From assembly GCA_026874595.1 (NCBI GenBank), contig CM049313.1:51075659-51139658 (forward strand): a DNA stretch of 64,000 nucleotides, in the 5' to 3' direction. The notes below the pieces were generated by a model. The model was not told where the DNA came from and did no database searches. It saw only the letters and a list, made by a program, of their open reading frames with translations. A program made the translations under genes and the position numbers. Source of the stretch: Sipunculus nudus. Lineage: Eukaryota > Annelida > Sipuncula > Golfingiida > Sipunculidae. Below are positions 35,800-48,697 of the stretch, in pieces (position 1 is the first letter of the stretch; the number at the start of each line of letters is the position of its first letter).

Positions 35800-38700
35800 G
35801 AATACTGTCCTATCAAGTTGTATAATGAAGCTTTTAATATATTAAGTAAAAAACTGGAAGACTTGATACTCTCAACCATAATTTATTTTTACCACAGAAA
35901 AACTGTCAAGTGTACAGAAATCTACATAAACATGTCCAAAGCATACGAAACACAAACAAAACATTTTGTAACTGTGACTTGTGTAACTATAATCACGAAT
36001 GTTCAGCACAACACTATATCCCATTGCTGGCTATCGGGCGCCTGTTCTTCACGTTCCCTGGACATGTCGATTTTTCGATTACAATTATCTGATAAAAATG
36101 TGCTGAGGAAATCACTGTATAATCATAAACGTATGTCTGGTTTAACACAGCCGATAAAAGAACCAACTAGAGGAACAACTACTAGCGAATCTACATTAGA
36201 TTTGATTTATGTTTCTGACCAGGAGAAAGTGACTCAATCTTGAGTTATGACGATAGGTCTCGGTGACCATATGTTGACTTATTGTACAGGGAAGGTTCAT
36301 AAGATACCTATAGACAAACAAAAAACAATAAAAATCTAGATCCATGAATGATTACAGTCGGGATACATTTATAGAGTTACTAGAGAGACAAGAGTGGTCA
36401 GATGTGCTAGTCTTTAAAAAATTGATGAGGCATGCATGGTCTGATTTCGGTAGGAAATTTATTACTGTTCTTGATACCTTGCCACCCCTCAGGGAAATCA
36501 GGATGAAACAGAGGACAGAACCATGGTTTACAAGTGAAATATTATATTTGATAAAACAAGGAGGATCCTACCTAGCAAAATTAAAAAAAAAAAAAAAAAA
36601 AATCAGACAAATGAGACCATGAACAATTTTTGCGTTTCAGAAATAAGGTCATACACGAAAAGAATAAAGCCAAACGTCAATATTATATGAAGAAAGTAAA
36701 TGAAAATCAGCACATCCAAAGACGTTGCGGAACATAATCTTACTGTTAGAATAAATCTAGTAATATTAGGTTAAAAATAGGCAGTGACCTATGTTTTGTT
36801 TAAAGTAAAATTTGCTAATTTCTTCAATACCTTCTTTGCAAATATTGCGTCCAAACTTGTTGATGAACTTCCCACTTCATCCAATCTTAATCTAATCTTC
36901 ATCTTACATCTATCTTAATAAAAAATATAAGAAAGTTGTTCTGCTTAAAAAAAACAATAACTAAAGAACATGTGACAACTATTTGGAGTAAGATTAGGCC
37001 ACAAAAGGCCACAGGACTTGACAACAGCTATATTTTTAAAGTACAGTGCAATAAATATTGCGAAACCTTTGACACATACTATAAATTTATCCTTTAGTAC
37101 AGGAGCTATTCCTTCAGATTTGGAGAAAGCTAGGGTAGTCACACTACATAAAAAGAACTGTAAAATGGACCCAGGTAATTACAGGCCTGTGTTTGTTCTA
37201 AACATAAATTCTAAAGTGTTCGAGAGAAAAGTACATGATCAACTAATCAGTTATCTAAATGAACATTACCTACTGCGTTTGATCTCAAGTCTTGATTCAG
37301 GTCATCATATACTACAAATACCTGATGATGCACAAGAATGATAATATAAAATCAGAATGTGACAAGGACAAATATTGTTGTATGGTTATGTTGGATTTGC
37401 AAAAAGCGTTTGATACTGTGAATCATAAAATGTTATTAACCGAACTTAAATATATTCTTCGATATGAAATCGCAGTAAATGAGTTTAAGTCTTATTTAAC
37501 CGAAAGAACTCAGGTTGTTGACATTGATGAAAACCCCTAGAGAGTTCCACATGGGTCTATTTGAGGATCTCTTTTGTTTTTGCTATACATAAATGACATA
37601 GCTGCTGGTACATGTTAACTTGTAACAGGTGATTAAGTATGCAGATGATTCTGCACTCCTGATTTCAGGGAAATAGAGTATAATTGTAGAAGAGAGATTG
37701 GGAAATAAATTACACTGTTGGAGATTGGTTAATTGATAACAAATTATCTTTATATATTGGAAAACCAGAATTCATATTATATGCTTCTAAGAAACTTTGA
37801 CATTAAGTACAGGAAATGAGAGTCCGTATAAAGGTTGTATTATTAAATCTAAGTTCAATGTAAAGTACTTTGGTGGATGAACTGGTTCATTCATTGGCTG
37901 GTTCTACGACAGTAAACAAAGTACTTTCTTAAGCAGCACATGCACTCAAGGTCCTCTACAGAAACACACAATTTCATCTGAAAACAAAACCGTTACTTAC
38001 TTCGTCTCTGATACAGTGTCATTATGTTGATGCTTGTTCAGCTTGGTACAGTTGGCTTTCAAAGAAACTGAAGCTTAGATTGCAGACCACACAAAATAAA
38101 GTAATACGATACATGTATAATACGCATCCTAGAGAGCACATAGATAACAATCAGTTTAAATATACAGGTATTATGTCAGTGTCCTACAGGGCAGATCAGT
38201 TCAAACTTGTTCATATGCAAAATGTTTTACATTGAAATGCACCAAGATACTTAAAAGATAACATGGATTTGGTTATAATACAGCACACATATAGGACAAG
38301 ATATAGTGAACTGACATGTTCAATACCCAGGATTAAAGGAATTGGTAAAAGCTCATTTCATAATACAGGTATTTGTTTATGGAACAGTCTTTCACTTTCA
38401 TTCAAACGGTATGAAAGCAAACATTAAAAAGAACAGTTGAAATTGTTTTTATAGAACATACTGAAATCTGAAGAAGATGGTATTTATATTCAGTTTTAAT
38501 CACTATTTTAACTAACCAATGTACATTCATTTAATTAGAAACACAAGCCACTGGTTTGCTCTTGGTGTATTGGACGAATGTCACATGTTTATTCAAATAT
38601 AGCAGGGCACACTATGTCTTTTAATGATTTTTATGTAATTATTAGAACATATCTCTTAAATCAACTCATTTTAATTGTTAGTTAATTCTTAATAAAAAAA

Positions 38701-38890
38701 TTTTCAGCAAGTTCAGATTTTTAGACAGTTATTTTGTATATTTTAGTAACTGTTTTTCTAGTGATAGGTTGTCATATGTTGCCGTACTTTGTTTATTCTC
38801 CCAAGGATGACATTTAAAATGTGTTAATCCTCGGTAATTATTATATGTATGTTGCACATGTGTCCGATTTTTACCTAATAAATTCTATTT
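35800..38890 (+). mobile_element. Degenerate CR1/L2/jockey-type LINE, ORF2 region
   Basis: Segments in order: end of an endonuclease domain (36130-36235, IKEPTR then LDLIYVSDQEKVTQ); a linker with PWFTSEILYLIKQ (36520-36560); reverse transcriptase entry KATGLDN (37003); IPSDLEKARVVTLHKKN and PGNYRPV (37110-37195); the first catalytic block VMLDLQKAFDTVNH (37384-37426); the KYADDSALLIS box (37638-37670); and a conserved C-terminal region to about 38450. Many frameshifts and stops, including an A-run at 36580-36601, show it is inactive. The tail near 38870-38890 has AATAAATTC. The 5' end is not defined. Confidence 0.8.
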
Positions 38891-39089
38891 ATCTACTTCT
38901 AGAAGTCAAGCTGGTCAAATAAGTGACGGTTTAAGAAGTACAAATTAATTATATAATTTGCGCTAGGTGACAGTGAATATCCTACTTGTTGCATTATGGC
39001 TTTACAGCTATGGTTTAATATGAACACATCCTTAACTCATATGATATTTATTTACAGTGACCATCATACTTAGCCACACCTTATTTAAC

Positions 39090-39135
39090 CATATATATAT
39101 ATATGTATATATATATATATGTATGTATATATATT
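39090..39135. repeat. (TA)n microsatellite with GTA interruptions
   Basis: TA run interrupted by TATG units. Confidence 0.9.
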
Positions 39136-39716
39136 TACAACTATAGTAATATCTACCTTGTTCTTTTTATCTTATCTTAAGTCCGGATTTTGTTATCTTT
39201 ATTTACGACGGTCACGCAGGTGGTCAGCAGTCAAATATTCCCGTGTCATGTTTCAGGCAATATATACTGTTTGAAATTTACCTTTCATTCGGAATACATT
39301 ATTGAATACGCTCTAGAAGATGTTGCCAATTTGTACTGCTCGGCTCTACATGCTTGGAGCTGCTTACGCTAATTTTGAGCAAGTTATATTGATAATTTTA
39401 ATTGTTTATTTATCGGCTACATGATGTAAATGCCAACGGAAGTTAGCTCGAAAGTGGCAAACATATAATGATTAACAAAACCTAGCCACTAGAACGTGTT
39501 ACAGGGCTAGACCATCAGAAGCTGTAATTACTTGTGGTATATTATAATATAGGAGTAATATCATGACAGATCAGTGCTTTCCGTATTATAATTGACGACG
39601 GTGGCCCCTGATCTTTGTCACGAAACACCTTTGTTGTTATGCATACATTTGAAATGTCAGATTTTGTGGCTTGGATTGTCTGGAAGGATTCCAAGTATAG
39701 TTGATAAAGGTACTAT

Positions 39717-40304
39717 CTCACTGGACTGCGACAGCTTGCGACTAGTTGAAGACACGACAATTGCGAGAAAATACGCGAATTAGCGACAATTTTCACTTGC
39801 AGTCACACTGAATCGTATTTACGACATGTTTGCGAACATCGTACGAGTGTTTTGCCCAAATTCGGCTGGAGCTCGTATACCCGTCGTTGGAATGTCTTGT
39901 AAACATCGCACGACATTTGTGAAATATTCGCACGACCATTCGCGACCAGAATGTCAGATTCTCATTTTTATCTCCAAATATTCGCAATGTAGTTGCATAG
40001 GTCGCAAACCCCTCTTAAAGTTGTCTCGCAGTTCTCGCAATTCCTGACTCGCAGAAACTGATTTGAGAATAGTTCGAGACATGTTTGAGACGGTTTTGAG
40101 ACACAAGCGACGCCTCTGCGACTATTTTGCGAGAAATTTTGTTTTGCGAATTTTTTTAACATGTTCAAAATTTGAGCGACATATTAGCGACACTTTGCGA
40201 ATCACCGAGGAAAATGAGAACCGCCGCGAATGTTTTACGACTCTTTTGAGACTCTCTCGCGAATGAATTCGCAATTTGTCGCAAAACTGTCGCAGCCCAG
40301 TGAG
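39717..40304. mobile_element. 588-bp inverted-repeat element rich in GCGA/TCGC words
   Basis: The left end is CTCACTGGACTGCGACAG and the right end, on the minus strand, CTCACTGGGCTGCGACAG; the inverted match continues with GCGAC. The arms lie between AT dinucleotides (ATCTCACT and AGTGAGAT), so a 2-bp AT or similar duplication is possible but cannot be separated from a palindrome. The interior is dense in CGCGA, GCGAC, TCGCA and TTTGCGA in both orientations. Antisense and sense frames of 60-80 codons reflect this composition. No transposase. Confidence 0.75.
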
Positions 40305-41032
40305 ATACAGGCTTAAGGGGGAGGTCATTTTTCCATATTTTATCATTAAACCTGGGGAATTTGACATTATTTGTGTCCTAGATGTCAGAGGACAGAGGTT
40401 CTATCACAATTAACTTTTTTTTAGGTCATTACTATTTCAAATACAACGTATTTAGAACATGTATATAGATACTATGGGTCATTCCACAGAAATGGTACAC
40501 ATAGGGCATTGAATAATCCAAACTAATCGTATCATGGAATAACCGCTATACTGAAATTAGTTTTATATGGTTAACATGTTTTATTCGATGTGAAATTGCA
40601 TAAAATAAGTAATAAAATAAATAAGTAATAACATATTTTTTTGGATGTTGTACCTGTTGAAAACTTGAAATTGAGCCGTTTTTCGTTGAATGACCCTTAT
40701 AAGTTGATGTACATAGCATTTCGATTTCCATACGGTTACCATATTTTCAGTTTAAGTTAAAGTTTAAACAAACAGATCAACTAAACTGTAAGGTCCATCC
40801 AGTGGAAGGACTGTATAATCAGACAGCTTCCTCTCAAGTGTCAAGGAATATCAACACACAAATTGCACTGGTGCACTAGAAGATTAACAAATTACCATTC
40901 AAGCAAGAGATAAGAAAACGTAAGCACGAGGCGAGGCGAGGCGTTCTAACAATTTCTTTATCTGAAACAAAAGTGTAACGTAAACAGATGGTATGGGTCA
41001 GATCCATATACATGTTTTCCTGCGGTATAAAT

Positions 41033-41185
41033 TATTTACGTTGGGCAAAAAAAAGGTTATTATCATGCTTTTCCCTGATCATATGACATTTTTATCGAAA
41101 CATACAAGAAAGGTTGAAGAAAAATCGGCCGATCGCACTGATTTCTGAAAAAAAATGCCTGAGAAAACCATACCTTTTTTTAGGC
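41033..41185 (+). repeat. Dispersed repeat, copy 1
   Basis: Shares with 50674-50835 the ordered words TATTATCATGCTTTTCCCT, GAAACATAC, GCACTGATTTCTGAAAAAA, TGCCTGAGAA and a T-run. No coding frame; it lies upstream of gene C. Confidence 0.65.
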
Positions 41186-41569
41186 CTTACTTGTTTAAAC
41201 ATCATGATCTTAAAGACTTAGATTTTTTGTAAGAGGTGGACCGAATAAATCTGGTCAGGCTGATATTATTGCAGGGGACACCAACAAAAGGCTTTTAAGA
41301 TGCGCCTTAGTGTGGATGTCAGAGATTTAAACGTTGCCATCGGGCGGGTTTCTGAGGGCTTGAACTCTGCGGAGTGCTAGTGAACATTCATGTGATGTCA
41401 TCCCGGGGTATTAATATGGGCTATTAGCGCTGACAAAATGAATGAGCTCAGAGCTACGTTGCTGTTTTGCTGCTGCTGTTTAGGTCAATAATATCTCTCT
41501 CGCTATACGAACAAGTAAATATCTGTGGTTGACCGGTTCAAGGTAACGGTGGTCCTTAAATCTTTGCAG

Positions 41570-44500
41570 GCAAGAAGTGGTCACGGTTGTCGACCGCTGG
41601 TGGGAGATAGTCGGGAAGACAGGGCCTGGAGGATCAGTACAAGAGGATGACTTAGTCACCTTCTTTAAACGTTACGAGTCGGCACCGCCAGGTTACTTCC
41701 TCTTTTACAAATGCACAGGCCCGTAAAATCAGCAGTTAGACTTGTTTGAAAGCTCATGGTCAAATGCTATCTATGAATAGCTAAAGGTTTGAATGGAGGC
41801 CAGAAGGTTCCCAGTGTTACTCAAGGAATTCTGTTCCTTTCGAACTCCCATCAAAGTATCGTAGAAGCTTACCCTAAGCATAATAACGTGGCTTTCAGTG
41901 GTAGTCAAATACCTTCATGCATTTCAGTGTCCAAAGAAGAAAGTTAGTTCTAGATTTTTTAAATGATAGATTCTCAGTTTTGGTCTGTTAATATGTCTGC
42001 ATTAAATTGCAATTACTCTGTTAGACTGGTATATCCGCATTAAGATAACACAAATAATGGTGATCTAAATGGATATATTTTTGTTATAAGTGGATTTGAA
42101 ACCACCTGGATCCTCACCCGATGCTGCCATCTGGTATGTAAATCGTTATATGACTGCTTCCAAAGCATCTGCCACCAGGGGCGCCCTTGTGCTTTCCATA
42201 TAATATTGAAACTGTTCTAAATGTTTAAACATTGGCCCTTTAGATCAGATATCACTGTATCTGACAAGCCGAAATATATTATTATGGCTTGGACAGTCAT
42301 TGATATAATATGTCCAAATATTAAGATTTTTTTTATCATGGGGCTCATTAGGGAAAATCAACAGACGCAGAATTACAATCACACTTGGGACACATGCATG
42401 TGCGATGGGATTCCCCCCGAAAAATAACTTGTATGTTTATGTATTTTATGTCACTTAATTTTCCCAACTTAAAATATATCTCATCATGGTTGTTGTGACA
42501 ATCAGAGCAAAAGAAACGTCAGGTGTAAGCTGCATAGTTGAAAAATTTTGAAAATATTATTTTCACAAACTGAGGTTTTGCATTTTTTTCTTGTTGATAT
42601 GAAGGTCCTGAATACTTGGTAGAAGTACATGTATCAGATTTTCTATCTGGGCCCAACAACTAGCCTGGTGATTTCTCTGTCACACGCCAGGCGTCACAGA
42701 GCTACTTCCGTTTGCTGGACGTCTTCCGGTTATTTGAAATTGAACCAGTCATAACCGAGGACGACTGCTGGTCCTTGATCAGCGGCTGTGACTTAGGTAA
42801 AGTAGATTATAAAAGAATCTTTTCGTAACAGATTGAAAATTTACCGAAAATTGTACTCCAGGAATATGCAAGTCACATTGACAGTAAATAATAAAAATAT
42901 AACAAAAATCCATAATCTTATAATATATCATTGTAACCACTTATATAAGTAAGATCTCCTCAAAGAAATAGTTTGTGAATGTACCTTTCCTTCAGAACAA
43001 TAACTTCCGCTGCCCTGTATATTTCCACAGTACATATACATAACAACAAATAAAAAAATACAAATTATCTTCCGGTACACAAGCCATAATTTATCTTTAG
43101 ACATCATACAGTAAAATATCTTTTAGATGCTGATAGTGCCTGCGACGAAACAGAATTCAAAGATGGTTTTGTTAATTATGTAAGTATAAAAACCACTTCG
43201 TCCGAATGTTCATATAATGGTGTAGGCCCGACGCAGTTTCAAGCCTACTTATACACGTATACTTGGAACGATTGCCTTACTACAGCGGCTAAGTCCTGTT
43301 TCCCCCGGAATTGCTCAAATTTTGCAGAAAGCATTAAACCTTGCGCAGTAATAGTACTGCCCCTAGGAATCTTAAATAATAAAAATAACAATAATGATTA
43401 CATATTGTTAAATGACAATCCTTTTCAGCATTTGGAACCCCACCCCTTCGGGGCGATGTACCTGCGATATCGAGTAGAGGAGCTGGAGCACGTGACCCGA
43501 GACGGCTGGAACAACTTGTTCTCTGATCTGGATGCTAACAGTCAGTAACTGAAAAATAATATATTCTTCAAACTGTCAAAAGAAAACTTGCGGGCAATAC
43601 AATGGTGTATTACACAGCTATTGCATAGTTAATATTTTCACAATGAATCTTTAGAAAATGATATATATGTTTATACTGGTTTAGTTATTATTACATAAAT
43701 TATATTCTGCGGGTTTGAATTTTACAAACTGTTAATGCTAATTATCCATTTAAACAAAATTAAACTTTAAACTTTTAACAAAATAATAACAAGCACATTA
43801 AATTATTGGTAAAAATCTACAAATATAACCGACTTGGTTAGGTCGGCTAAACTAAAATTTTCTTAAAAGTAAGCGTAAATTCAGTATTTTCATAAAGTTT
43901 ACAATTTATATGTAAATTTACATATTCGATACACTGTCCAGTGTACATTATGGTACAATGAACCCCGCCCAAACACCACCTCGGTTTAGTGACTACCTCA
44001 AAACAGCGACCACTTTTATGGGTCTCAATTGTGTATAAAAATTTACGTGTATTCACAGACGACAACGAGGTGACGGAGACGGAGATGGCCACTCATTACA
44101 GGGACCAGGGGATACGGGTCTTATGTAAATGGTGTACAGTGGTTCAACGTGACGTCTGGGTCGGCCAAAAATCCAATATCGCCAGCATCATGGGGCAACG
44201 TCTTCCTAAACCTGGACATTGGTAAGTAATGCTTCATATAATCAGGTAAACACGTATGAATCAGAATCGACCTTGAGTGTTACCAATATGAAAAAAAGTA
44301 TAAAAATGCATATTTCAGACAACCTTGTTAAACCCACTAAGAAAAATACCAAGTATCATTCGAATCGTCGCCGTTGTTGTAAAACACTGGAGGGAGATTC
44401 GCAATGATTGCTGAAAAAAGTGTCCAGGGATGATTTGAAATCATGTGTCGTTAAATCTGGCTGACCACAAAAAAAGTGTAGAGTTATAAATTATTTGGTT

Positions 44501-45661
44501 ACTCGGCTGTTTAGTTTGTCTGTCAGTTACTTTACTCATAAAGGGTTTGCCGTTTAATAATGTATTATTATCGAATGTTCGGGTAACATCCAAGGAGCAC
44601 TCCATTCAATTCAAAGGTAATCTGGATCACAAAAATATTTATAATTGTAGAGATTTTTTTCATTACGAAATACGGAAATTTATTTATCCCGGTCGAAGGC
44701 CAATATCATTCATAGGTGTTAGGGGGCAGTTTTTGTTATACTAGGATGACCAAGAAGTAACCCATCCATGGAGCAGGTGAACTATGATACACTGGGCAAA
44801 TTCTCTGTGTAGAACACATAAAAGTTTGATAAGGATCCTGGCGGTGGTATTCTTGTAGGCTCCGACTGCGCATCTAATTTATACAGTGTTAATATCATGT
44901 GTTAAAGAAATATTATAAACTGATGTACACAACCATGATATAATTGTTCAGTCGTACAGTCCATTGTGTATGTTGCGTGCAATTCATAACCCAAAGTCCT
45001 GTAAACAGCAGAGGTTATTTGCACCCTTCCCTGAAGAATGTTGTAATAATAATAATAATAATAAAATAATAATAATAATAATAATAATAATGATAATAAT
45101 AATTATAATAATAATAATATGATATATTTTATATGTTTGACAGATCAGACGGACATGTTGGATTTCCACCAGTTCACAGACGTATGTTATTTTTTTTTAC
45201 TAAAGAGAAAACGTAATTGATCACTCACCCACACGCACACACACTCAGACACTCATTGTCAATAGTCATTTACATGTTAACAGTGGGTAATATAAGGGGC
45301 GTAACCGTGTCAACATGTTTTCATGGTTACGCCCCCTCATATCACCCACTGTTTACATGAAAATGACTATTGATAACGTGTGCCTGTGCACACACACATG
45401 TATAGACTAATACGACCAAACCTGTAACATAAACGGTGACATGCATGGCTTGGATAATCGAACCAGCACAGTATAGTAAAGTAAATATATATAAATATAT
45501 AAGTATATATATATATATACACACACACACATATATATATATATGTATATATATATATGATACCTGTTTAATAAATTCATCTATGTGAATATTTTCGGTT
45601 CACTCAAGGGTGGTCATAATAGGCTGATGGTCTTTCAGACAGATTCCACTGTATATATATT

Positions 45662-45705
<44 letters not shown>

Positions 45706-45925
45706 TATGTTCTTGTGCCCTTTGGTCACATGAATATGTGATGATCTCTGGTAGCTCATTGGTAGAGAAAATGTATGAATGTATTTGTATTGTTAAAGAT
45801 ACACTATATATAATTTATTGATACATACTACGTTGTTACAGATGAGCATTTGCTTGCACTGGGACATACCGTGCTACACTGAAGCGCTCCGTCGTCCAAG
45901 GCAACAAAAGGAGTTGGCAAAATAA
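41570..45925 (+). CDS. Gene C: EF-hand calcium-binding protein (sarcoplasmic/calexcitin type), 5' exon unresolved
   Basis: Exons: 41570 to about 41722, 42691-42796, 43127-43179, 43429-43540, 44059-44221, 45144-45181 and 45842-45925 (TAA at 45923). Phases fit from exon 2 to exon 5 and from 5 to 7. Calcium loops: DADSACDETEF spans the exon 2/3 junction (Asp1, Asp3, Ser5, Asp7 and a Glu in the loop). DANNDNEVTETE at the exon 4/5 junction is a full 12-residue loop ending in Glu. DIDQTDMLDFHQ at exon 5/6 ends in Gln and is probably weak. The first hand, in exon 1 after VDRWWEIV, has a Gly-rich loop without ligands. Together about 235 residues, near the size of invertebrate sarcoplasmic calcium-binding proteins. 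There is no membrane helix, so it is probably a cytosolic calcium buffer or sensor. The start codon and the exon 1/2 junction phase are unresolved. Exon 5 holds an apparent one-base frame break at 44108-44111. Confidence 0.8.
44059..44221 (+). CDS. Gene C exon 5 with internal frame discontinuity
   Basis: In the frame required by exon 4, the exon starts by completing a good EF loop (NDNEVTETE) and continues MATHYRDQG. The frame required by exon 6 instead gives QWFNVTSGSAKNP and WGNVFLNLDI, which lead into the next EF loop. The two frames differ by one base and meet around the G4 run at 44108-44111. Neither frame alone keeps both ends, so this is a sequencing or assembly indel, a polymorphic null allele, or a real mutation. 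Confidence 0.7.
45043..45120. repeat. (AAT)n microsatellite in a gene C intron
   Basis: Trinucleotide run ending 23 bp before the exon-6 acceptor at 45143. Confidence 0.95.
45259..45373. repeat. Near-perfect 115-bp hairpin, MITE-like
   Basis: The arm 45259-45309 (from TCAATAGTCATTTACATG to GGCGTAACCGTG) pairs with 45322-45373 (CATGGTTACGCCCCC to GACTATTGA), about 50 bp per arm with few mismatches and a 12-base loop. It lies in the last intron of gene C. No clear target duplication. It may be a foldback or very short MITE. Confidence 0.85.
45585..45651 (-). mobile_element. pogo/Tigger-like terminus fragment
   Basis: The minus strand reads CAGTGGAATCTGTCTGAAAG from 45651, with TA repeat directly outside it. 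CAGTGGAAT-type ends also occur at 27102 and 62579. The rest of the element is not recognisable. Confidence 0.45.
45652..45700. repeat. (TA)n microsatellite
   Basis: TA run with one TTAG interruption; a further TA/CA run lies at 45484-45560. Confidence 0.9.
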
Positions 45926-48308
45926 ATTTGTCTTGGGACATGATCATCAGTATAAGATTGTTTGATATAAAACGATTGCACTGCATATCGCGCCAACTAT
46001 CTTAAACAGCATCCGTCGTGCACTTATAATACAGATAATTAACTGTTTGTATATTGCATTTATTGTATAAATTTTATTGTATTGTACACGCCTGTAATTA
46101 AATTTCTTTATCATTGACACTTAGTCAGACACTGAATTATTTTTATTTTTTCATATATCAAAGCAATACTATCACAATTGGTCTGGCAGGTCTACCTTTT
46201 CTACACAAAGTGTGCGTTTTCAATTTAAAAATTCATGGCAATTTTCGTATGAGAAATTCTGAAAAAAAAACTGGATTTTCCGTACCTCACATCTGCAGAC
46301 TAGATAGGGTTGGGGGTGGTTTTTTTTCTGGGGGGAGGGGGATGCTAAAGGGAACGGTGACATTTCATTTAAGCACGAAAAGTTTCTCTGTGGAAACGAT
46401 CCCCAAAAACTATGGGCGCACGCTCGAAAAATGACACATGCTGGCTCTAGTCTCTTACACAAACACGGTGGCGCTCCGCGAGCCCCAATGGGATGATGGT
46501 GAAATCTCGTTACTGAACCTCAGAGATTCGCTCTATAATGTCATAACAAGAGGTTATGACTTCTGGATTTTTCCTAACCCTGTGCAAATAAAACATGAAA
46601 TCCAGAAGGCTTAATAATAGTATATCACTCTTATCGTAGGGATACCTTAAGTCATCCTTATCCATTTTTCAAATTCGCGATATTCGGGAAATGAGTATTA
46701 TCGCAAAAGTATTAAACTTTCTTGAATAAGATTTCCCATCACTGAAGTGGAAAAGTAAAACTTAAAGACTTACATGAATAATAACCGATTGTGTATGTAC
46801 AAAGAATGATATTTCAGTATCAGATCTTTCAAATTGTTTGCCGTTAACAAACAATATTTTTGTTAATACGCTTATGCACATACTATTGACATAATAAATT
46901 CACATAATAATGGTTATTCGTACTCTGTGTATGGTTTTTTTTGTATTATGAGATCGCGAATATGGAAACCTTGCTAAATACTTAAACGTTGAAAAACGCA
47001 CGCAGTTTGAACCCCATGGTCTCCTTCTCTAATAGTAGGCTCTCTTGCAATGAGCCTGTTGATGAGGCTAACGCTGGTCACATATGGCAGAAGTTATGAT
47101 AAATGTGTAGTGTCCAGACCGTGGCGAGATTAAGGCGGGCCGAGTCCTGTTAACGCCGCTTCCTGTGTCCATTGTCGATTTAGGGGTAGAAACCCCTTAA
47201 GGATAATACTTCCCGTCCACGCATGGCCTGAAGGCACGGTTTGAATGTTACATCTCCAAAAAAGAGCAGACGCCAAGCTACATGAACGTGAAATTCAACA
47301 ATGTAAAACAAAAATTACCATGTATGTCTTTCTAAAACTGTTCTGTTTATGTAGAGTCCCTTTTTGTCTGTAAGCACAAATCTAAAATATAAAGGACCCG
47401 ACAAAGCGCGAATACCAACTACGCTTAAATTGCTGGAAAAATGTTCGTTCTTTATTTTTTACCAATGCGCACAAGCGCATACACACGGACGTACGCACAC
47501 GCACGAACAACATCACACAAATACACACATTCAAACATTATCATCATCACACAAACGCGCGCAAAACACCCGCACGCACAGTGAAACCCCGTCTGAACAT
47601 TCAAACCCGTTATCATGCACGACCACCATTTCTCGGGCCTGTGTTTGCATTTACGACTGTTGATTTGTCCAAGCATGAGCTAAATCACGACCGATATATT
47701 CCACAACATGTAATGTTTATAAACCATTTTATTGGGAAAGGAAGGTATCTCGTAGCCGTTTGATCTAGTCAATGGTGTTCGGACCTGGATACCCTGGTCT
47801 GATACCATATTTGTTTGGTCGAATAGAGGGGACACCCATCACCCAGATCCATCAAAGAAGGAGTATTATATTAATAAACCATCATCAGCCATCAAGACGT
47901 GTGCTCAAGTTTTCCATCTGTAGAGTAGGTAACTCTTAACAATGTAGTGACCACGTGACCAACACACTTGGTTTTATTTCGTATCTTGATTTTTTTTCTG
48001 GAAGAAATGCGATAAAATCAGGGCCACTTTGATGAAATATTTGCGAAAGTTATTCAGCACCGTGAAACATGATATCAATAAGACTCGAATTATTATAGCT
48101 TGTGTCATTTATATGATTAAGCCTCCTATAACATGTTTAATTTTGCGGAAAGTGCAATATTTAAATTTATGAAATGTTCTCAATAAAGCTCCTTCTTCAA
48201 AAGCCCATACACCAATCCCATGATTTTATTTCTCTGTTTTCTCGTTGAATAGGCCTAACCGCTCAACAAGCTCTATGCGAATGGATTGATTAGAATTGTG
48301 GTATTTTA
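45926..48308. other. Downstream of gene C, no gene recognised
   Basis: Starts with the gene C 3' untranslated region; AATTAAA near 46096 is a possible weak polyadenylation signal. 46560-46605 holds an imperfect inverted pair TTCTGGATTT/AAATCCAGAA. 47470-47585 is rich in CACACG and CGCACA repeats. Confidence 0.5.
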
Positions 48309-48517
48309 GGGACCTGGATAGCTGAGTGGTAAAACGCTCGGCCTTCTCCGCTGGTAATGCGGGTATGATTCCTGGCGTGGCTGTGAGAGTGGGATGTAGT
48401 TGCCCATAAAAGGTCGATGGTTTTCCTCCACCCTTACTGACTACCGAGCGCCAACATCCGAGCCATGGAGAGTGTCTCGTATTAGTTATTAAATAAAATA
48501 AATAAAGCTTATATTTA
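48309..48517 (+). mobile_element. tRNA-derived SINE, copy 2
   Basis: Shares with copy 1 CTGGATAGCTGAGTGGTAAA, ACGCTCGGCCTTCTCCGCTG, the body words CCTCCACCCTTAC and GCCAACATCC, and the AAATAAATAAAG tail. The B box is decayed (GGGTATGATTC), so this copy is older or less constrained. Confidence 0.85.
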
Positions 48518-48609
48518 TTTTGACATAGTCCGACTCGAGTATCCCAAACAAAAGAGGAGTCTGGATAAAACGTATAACGAACAATTACCATGGGTACACA
48601 ACCACGTGT

Positions 48610-48613
48610 GATA

Positions 48614-48695
<82 letters not shown>
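48610..48695. repeat. (TA)n microsatellite
   Basis: TA run of about 85 bp. Confidence 0.95.

Positions 48696-48697
<2 letters not shown>

Noticed and set aside
41438-41483. ATG followed by a Leu/Cys-rich short frame as the first exon of gene C
   Set aside because: It looks like a short signal peptide and ends at a donor, but in the wrong phase for the exon at 41570. Left as unresolved.
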